Part shown: positions 60,530-64,000 of the stretch, piece by piece
Position numbering within the stretch: the stretch's first letter is position 1
Layout of the letters: the number at the start of each line of letters is the position of its first letter
NCBI GenBank assembly: GCA_944472155.2
Contig: OX235271.1
Span: forward strand, 91,091,256-91,155,255
DNA: 64,000 bases
Direction of reading: 5' to 3'
Source of the DNA: Trichobilharzia szidati
Lineage: Eukaryota; Platyhelminthes; Trematoda; Strigeidida; Schistosomatidae
Notes under the pieces: model-generated
The model's database searches: none
Told to the model about the DNA's origin: nothing
The model's input: the letters and a program-made list of their open reading frames with translations, nothing else
Position numbers and translations under genes: made by a program

Positions 60530-61005
60530 ACTTAAGCTGCTCAGTGAAGAGTAAATCGATGTTTGTTTATTTGATACAATAATGGTCATCAAATCATATG
60601 TAGTGCATGCAAAATGAATGGCTCGACAACCTGAGCTAATATTTTCGAATTTCCACTACCTACGAAAGTCAGAGGGTGAGAAAGGGACATCTGGGGTGGA
60701 GCGGCTACTATACTACCGTTGTGCATAAAAAACTACTTTTGAAACGTCACTAGGTAGAAAGAAAAGGATGCTATCGCGAACCATTTCTGCATTTCTTGTG
60801 TTCTGAGTGAAACATATAACCTCAATCTTTGATGTTTCAGTGGCGATAAAGTTTTTACGAGGTTGGGTTTCTAGCCTTACTGCCAACTGATCATTTAATC
60901 TGGGCTTACTATCGGCTAGACTAGGTTCAAGAATCCATTGGTCGCAGAATAATCCTGTGCCTCCTGTGTGACTGCAGAGCATCCTACCACTGAACCATCG
61001 ACGCC
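60530..61005 (-). mobile_element. tRNA-headed SINE with RTE-like 3' motif (right copy)
   Basis: Minus strand from 61005: GGCGTCGATGGTTCAGTGG, which reads like the 5' half of a glycine tRNA, then TAGGATGCTCTGCAGTCAC, a decayed B-box region, GACCAATGGATTC (also seen in the SINE at 54841-55065), and ATGTTTCACTCAGAACAC at 60815-60798, resembling the RTE terminus. Mirror of 2205-2680. Confidence 0.7.
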
Positions 61006-61009
61006 GTTG

Positions 61010-61565
61010 TAAATCATGTCAGTTATAATAATAATAATACTGGATAAAACTACAAATAGGTTTACAGTGTCATTAACCAAGCAAATCTATGAGTTGAAAA
61101 AATTATTCTGAGCTTCTTTATAGATACAAATTTATACGAAGCCAGGAAAATTGTGAGATGTTATTTTGTCATTTTTATAATTAATATATTATTATATAAG
61201 TTTATAAAACATTGAATCAATTCGTAATTCACCTAGGACATTGTTCTGAACTCAATAGTCGTGTCATTCATGTCCAAACACACGGCGCCATGTTGTGCTT
61301 CTTTAGTTGCCCTTTTCAGATGTCGTGTATTTATCCATACAGCCAAAACAGAGAAAATAAATTTGGTGGAGATAAACATTGCCAACCACCAAATGAATGC
61401 TATCAAACAATCCAAATAAAGGTCTGTAAGATACTGAGTTCTTCGATAACTGGTACATTTAAATGTTTGAACTTCTTGACAGAAGGAGTCTTCATTACCC
61501 TAACGCTTGATCCTCACCGTAATACCATAGCTAATTACTAACCTTATTCTAAACTTCGACTCCAG
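61010..61565. other. Outer right-arm sequence, no gene recognised
   Basis: Mirror of about 1665-2200. Divergence from the left is visibly higher than in the inner arm. Confidence 0.5.
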
Positions 61566-61569
61566 ATCC

Positions 61570-62950
61570 CAATGAAGTGATCAGCCAATTGTTTTATTTG
61601 TTCCTCCTCTTTCGTAATCAGGTTCTCATGACCATTTTTTATAGGTCTCTCCTGTATTGATCTTTTCTTGGATAGAGACCTAGTTACCTGATATCATGTA
61701 CTGAGGTCTCTGTTACCTACGGCCAGCCTGTTCTGCTTCAGTTGCCAATGTGTTGTAGAATTTTCCTTCGTCATTCCTGACACTCTTCTTGACTTCTTTA
61801 TTCACTGCAATGTACATTGAACTCAGCTTCTCCATCTCTTGTCCATCTTTGCATTGAGTCATCTTGTCTTTCACCATCCTCCTCTCCTCTCTACTATTAG
61901 CTTCCAGGTGTCCATTGAGAGCCATTCCTTGTCTTGTCTCTTCTTTCTTCCTAGAACAGTTGTACACGTTTCCTTAAATATCGCTTTCAGAGAGTTCCAA
62001 TGTTTTTCCACTAAGGTTTCCTCACTGATACCTTGTAGTTCCTCCGACTTCGCTCTAATATTATCTGTAGTGAAGGCATCCCTTGTGGTTTTGTCCTTCA
62101 GTTTCTGAATATTGAACTTGAATTACAGTGGCCTGTCTCCAGTTGTTTTGAGGAGTTTCAGCTTCACCTTTGAAGGTTCCTTGAACTAGATGATGGTCTG
62201 AGCCCATATCTACTTCCCTTCTGGACTTTGTGTCCAGTAGGCCTGCTGCGTCCCCACTTCCTTGAGATTGCGATTAAGTCTACCTGGTTTGTGGTGTGTA
62301 CGTCAGACGAAATCCATGTTGCTTTATGTGCATCCTTGTACACACTACCTCCAATTAGCAAATCAATGAAGTCTCAGCGGTCTAAGAAGAGGTCGCCATT
62401 GCCATTCATTTCTCCGAACGAGAGCCTCTCGGCCTATAAAGATTTCTCTTCCTGCAGTATCTGCTGCCCGTTCGGCTGGCATTCATACCACCCATAAGGA
62501 TTTTAATGTTGCCATTCTGGATGTTGTCCATAACTGTTTTCAGTTGTCCACAGAAATCTTCCTTGTTCTTCGCTGATTTTTAGTTGTTTTTAGTTGCGTA
62601 ACACTGGACAATTGCAACCTTCCTTCCTTTTGAGTTGAATCTTGCTGTATCCTGCAGGAGGAGATTACTACCCACTGCATCAGGGCTTTGGATGCAACTG
62701 GTGACATCATGATAGCCACTCCTTTTTATTCCTCCTTTTATCAAGAGAATAAACATTGACTGACTGACTTTCCGAAGTCTTTCACCAGCCCACAGTGTCA
62801 TTTCACCTCTCCGATTCCAGAGGAAAATAAGTTTGTTTTTTATGTTTTTTGGATTTTTTGGATTTGTCATTTGCGTTGAAGTTTCAGTAGCAGTTTGACT
62901 GATTTTCCTGGGTAGGGTCGCTATTTCCATGCCCAACCATCCCTCCCTTT
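61570..62950 (-). pseudogene. RTE retrotransposon, AP-endonuclease and linker fragment (right copy)
   Basis: Minus-strand frames from 62936 read a degenerate endonuclease: TARFNSKGRKVAIVQCYATK (the strand around the family's NIIQCYAPTND), then ILMGGMNASRTGS (from MGDLNAKVG), then LIGGSVYKDAHKATWISSD and a decayed SDHHLV site. The linker follows (AVNKEVKKSVRNDEGKFYNT, EAEQAGRR), then NLITKEEEQIKQLADHF to 61580. It extends about 480 bp further 5' than the left copy (700-1665). Frameshifts and stops throughout. Confidence 0.85.
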
Positions 62951-63021
62951 CCCGGCCTTGTGACTCGCTAGAAAACTAACAAGCAAGTAAACTAGGTGAG
63001 GTTTTCAAAGTTCTACAACCG

Positions 63022-63399
63022 TAATGGATAAGAATTTATTTTGATAAATCACACAGTGTAGTACAGTTATATTAATTGATGACGTTTCGAGCACAAACTA
63101 TTGCTCATAATCATATCAAGTTCCATTGACCATACATTTGAGTTTCCGTTTGAGTTTTTCGATTTCATTTCGTATATTATTGAGTTTCACAGTAATTCGA
63201 TGTAGTTCTTCTCTTAAACATAATCTACTGAGATGTTCAGCTGCTGACGATATTTTTCTTGAAGTAATTGGAGTGCGTATGTGTAAATATTTTGGAGTTA
63301 CTTGATATGATTATGAGCAATAGTTTGTGCTCGAAACGTCATCAGTTAATATAACTGTACTACACTGTGTGATTTATAAAAATAAATTCTTATCCATTA
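63022..63399. repeat. 100 bp inverted repeats flanking a PLE 5' fragment
   Basis: 63022-63121 pairs with 63300-63399 without gaps (coordinate sum 126421) and about two mismatches. Each copy contains GAAACGTC (or its complement) next to a GAGCA/TGCTC hairpin, as in the ribozyme-bearing terminal repeats of PLEs, but a full hammerhead core is not present. Confidence 0.85.
63122..63300 (-). pseudogene. PLE N-terminal domain fragment
   Basis: The minus-strand frame reads YLHIRTPITSRKI, then HLSRLCLREELHRI, then the heptad-like KLNNIRNEIEKLKRKLK and a stop. This resembles the conserved N-terminal region of PLE polyproteins upstream of the RT (a PKxL-type motif followed by a basic coiled coil). It lies exactly between the inverted repeats. 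No RT or endonuclease is attached, so it is an isolated 5' piece. Confidence 0.5.
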
Positions 63400-64000
63400 T
63401 GGAATTATACTCTACCACAGTGCCCAAGTTTTATACTTATATCAATTCTACAACCGTCTTTTACACTTGGTTGCGAATGAAACGCAATGATTAACTTTAC
63501 TGTTTTACCTTCGAATGCTATAAGTCTTCCAGTGATGTCACACAATCTATTAAGAATTCTACCCAGCGTTTATGAAATATTTACAGTTTAAACTGAGATA
63601 CATATTTTATAATATAATGGAGATAGGTATTTTCTTAATGCGATGAGATATTTCAGGCATGGTAACAAGATATATGCATCAAAAAATGTCAGATTGGTCT
63701 GTGAATTAGCTAAAGTCTTCTTTTGTGGTTCAAATCACCAATATGAAGAATGTTTAGTCTTAGAGGAAATAAAATTATTTAGATAGCCGAAACGTCGTGA
63801 TTAATTATGCAAAATGCTACACTGACACTTTTATCATTTCCTCCTTGAGTCTTTTTTAGACATTTTTGTTCGTCGAAACTAATTATTCAAGAAGTCGCTT
63901 AACCTTAATCAGTCATTATTTATCAGTAAGGTTACCTTGTATTTTGAAGGCAGTATGTGCATGTCATTTTCACACCTTTTGCTTCGTGTTTACCTGTGCA
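63400..64000. other. Flanking sequence, no gene recognised
   Basis: AT-rich. It includes GCCGAAACGTCGTGATTAAT near 63787, the same GAAACGTC core as in the PLE-like repeats at 63022-63399, but without a recognisable ribozyme or coding frame. Confidence 0.4.

Larger units (their letters stand above)
31884..62460 (-). repeat. Right arm of the giant inverted duplication
   Basis: Reverse complement of 765-29365, longer by about 2 kb because of arm-specific insertions (PLE at 38105-39749, SINE near 50240-50440, blocks at 51300-52204 and 52673-53323). Beyond 62460 the RTE fragment continues, so the duplicated unit may extend past the left edge of the window. See the left-arm entry for paired coordinates. 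Confidence 0.95.

Noticed and set aside
765..62460. Simple assembly or read-hairpin artefact
   Set aside because: A hairpin artefact would give nearly identical arms. Here the arms differ by several percent and by independent TE insertions with a clean target duplication. A mis-join of two real diverged loci cannot be fully excluded.
63780..63800. Hammerhead ribozyme at GCCGAAACGTCG
   Set aside because: Only the GAAAC-GTC half is present. No CUGANGA or stem II could be found upstream.

Overview
The window looks like AT-rich, repeat-dominated DNA from a blood fluke (Schistosoma or a close relative). Three things suggest this: many Penelope-like element (PLE) fragments with a GIY-YIG endonuclease tail, RTE-type non-LTR retrotransposon fragments (like schistosome SR2), and tRNA-derived SINEs, some carrying a decayed hammerhead-ribozyme motif like that of the schistosome Sm-alpha family. 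The genus is inferred from these families, not proven. I see no intact host protein-coding gene, no rRNA, no ordinary tRNA gene and no CRISPR array.

The dominant feature is a giant inverted duplication that fills almost the whole window. The left arm is about 765-29365, a 2.5 kb spacer lies at 29366-31883, and the right arm is about 31884-62460, read on the opposite strand. Nearly every landmark on the left recurs in reverse order and orientation on the right. One hand-aligned 210 bp stretch has about 10 differences (about 95% identity), and the arms differ by several large indels. The outer ends may lie beyond the window, because an RTE fragment crosses both outer edges and on the left it is interrupted by a PLE.

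Old insertions shared by both arms predate the duplication. These are RTE pieces near 0.7-1.7, 5.3-5.9, 7.0-7.5, 15.7-16.5 and 17.6-18.2 kb with mirror copies, PLEs near 22.4-23.3 and 27.3-28.2 kb with mirror copies, and several tRNA-headed SINEs.

Arm-specific events postdate it. The left arm has a PLE at 10376-11680, a SINE at 23445-23630 and a 285 bp block at 26973-27257. The right arm has a PLE at 38105-39749 that is an inverted dimer flanked by a 12 bp target duplication, a SINE near 50240-50440, and extra segments at 51300-52204 and 52673-53323. A roughly 470 bp tract at 27740-28214 / 33857-34331 is almost identical between arms and suggests gene conversion. The spacer holds two divergently oriented PLE endonuclease remnants.

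The left edge (1-700) holds a PLE endonuclease fragment with a short inverted repeat. The right edge (63022-63399) holds a 5'-end PLE fragment with 100 bp inverted repeats. Functionally this is a record of PLE, RTE and SINE activity inside a large palindrome rather than a set of cooperating genes.
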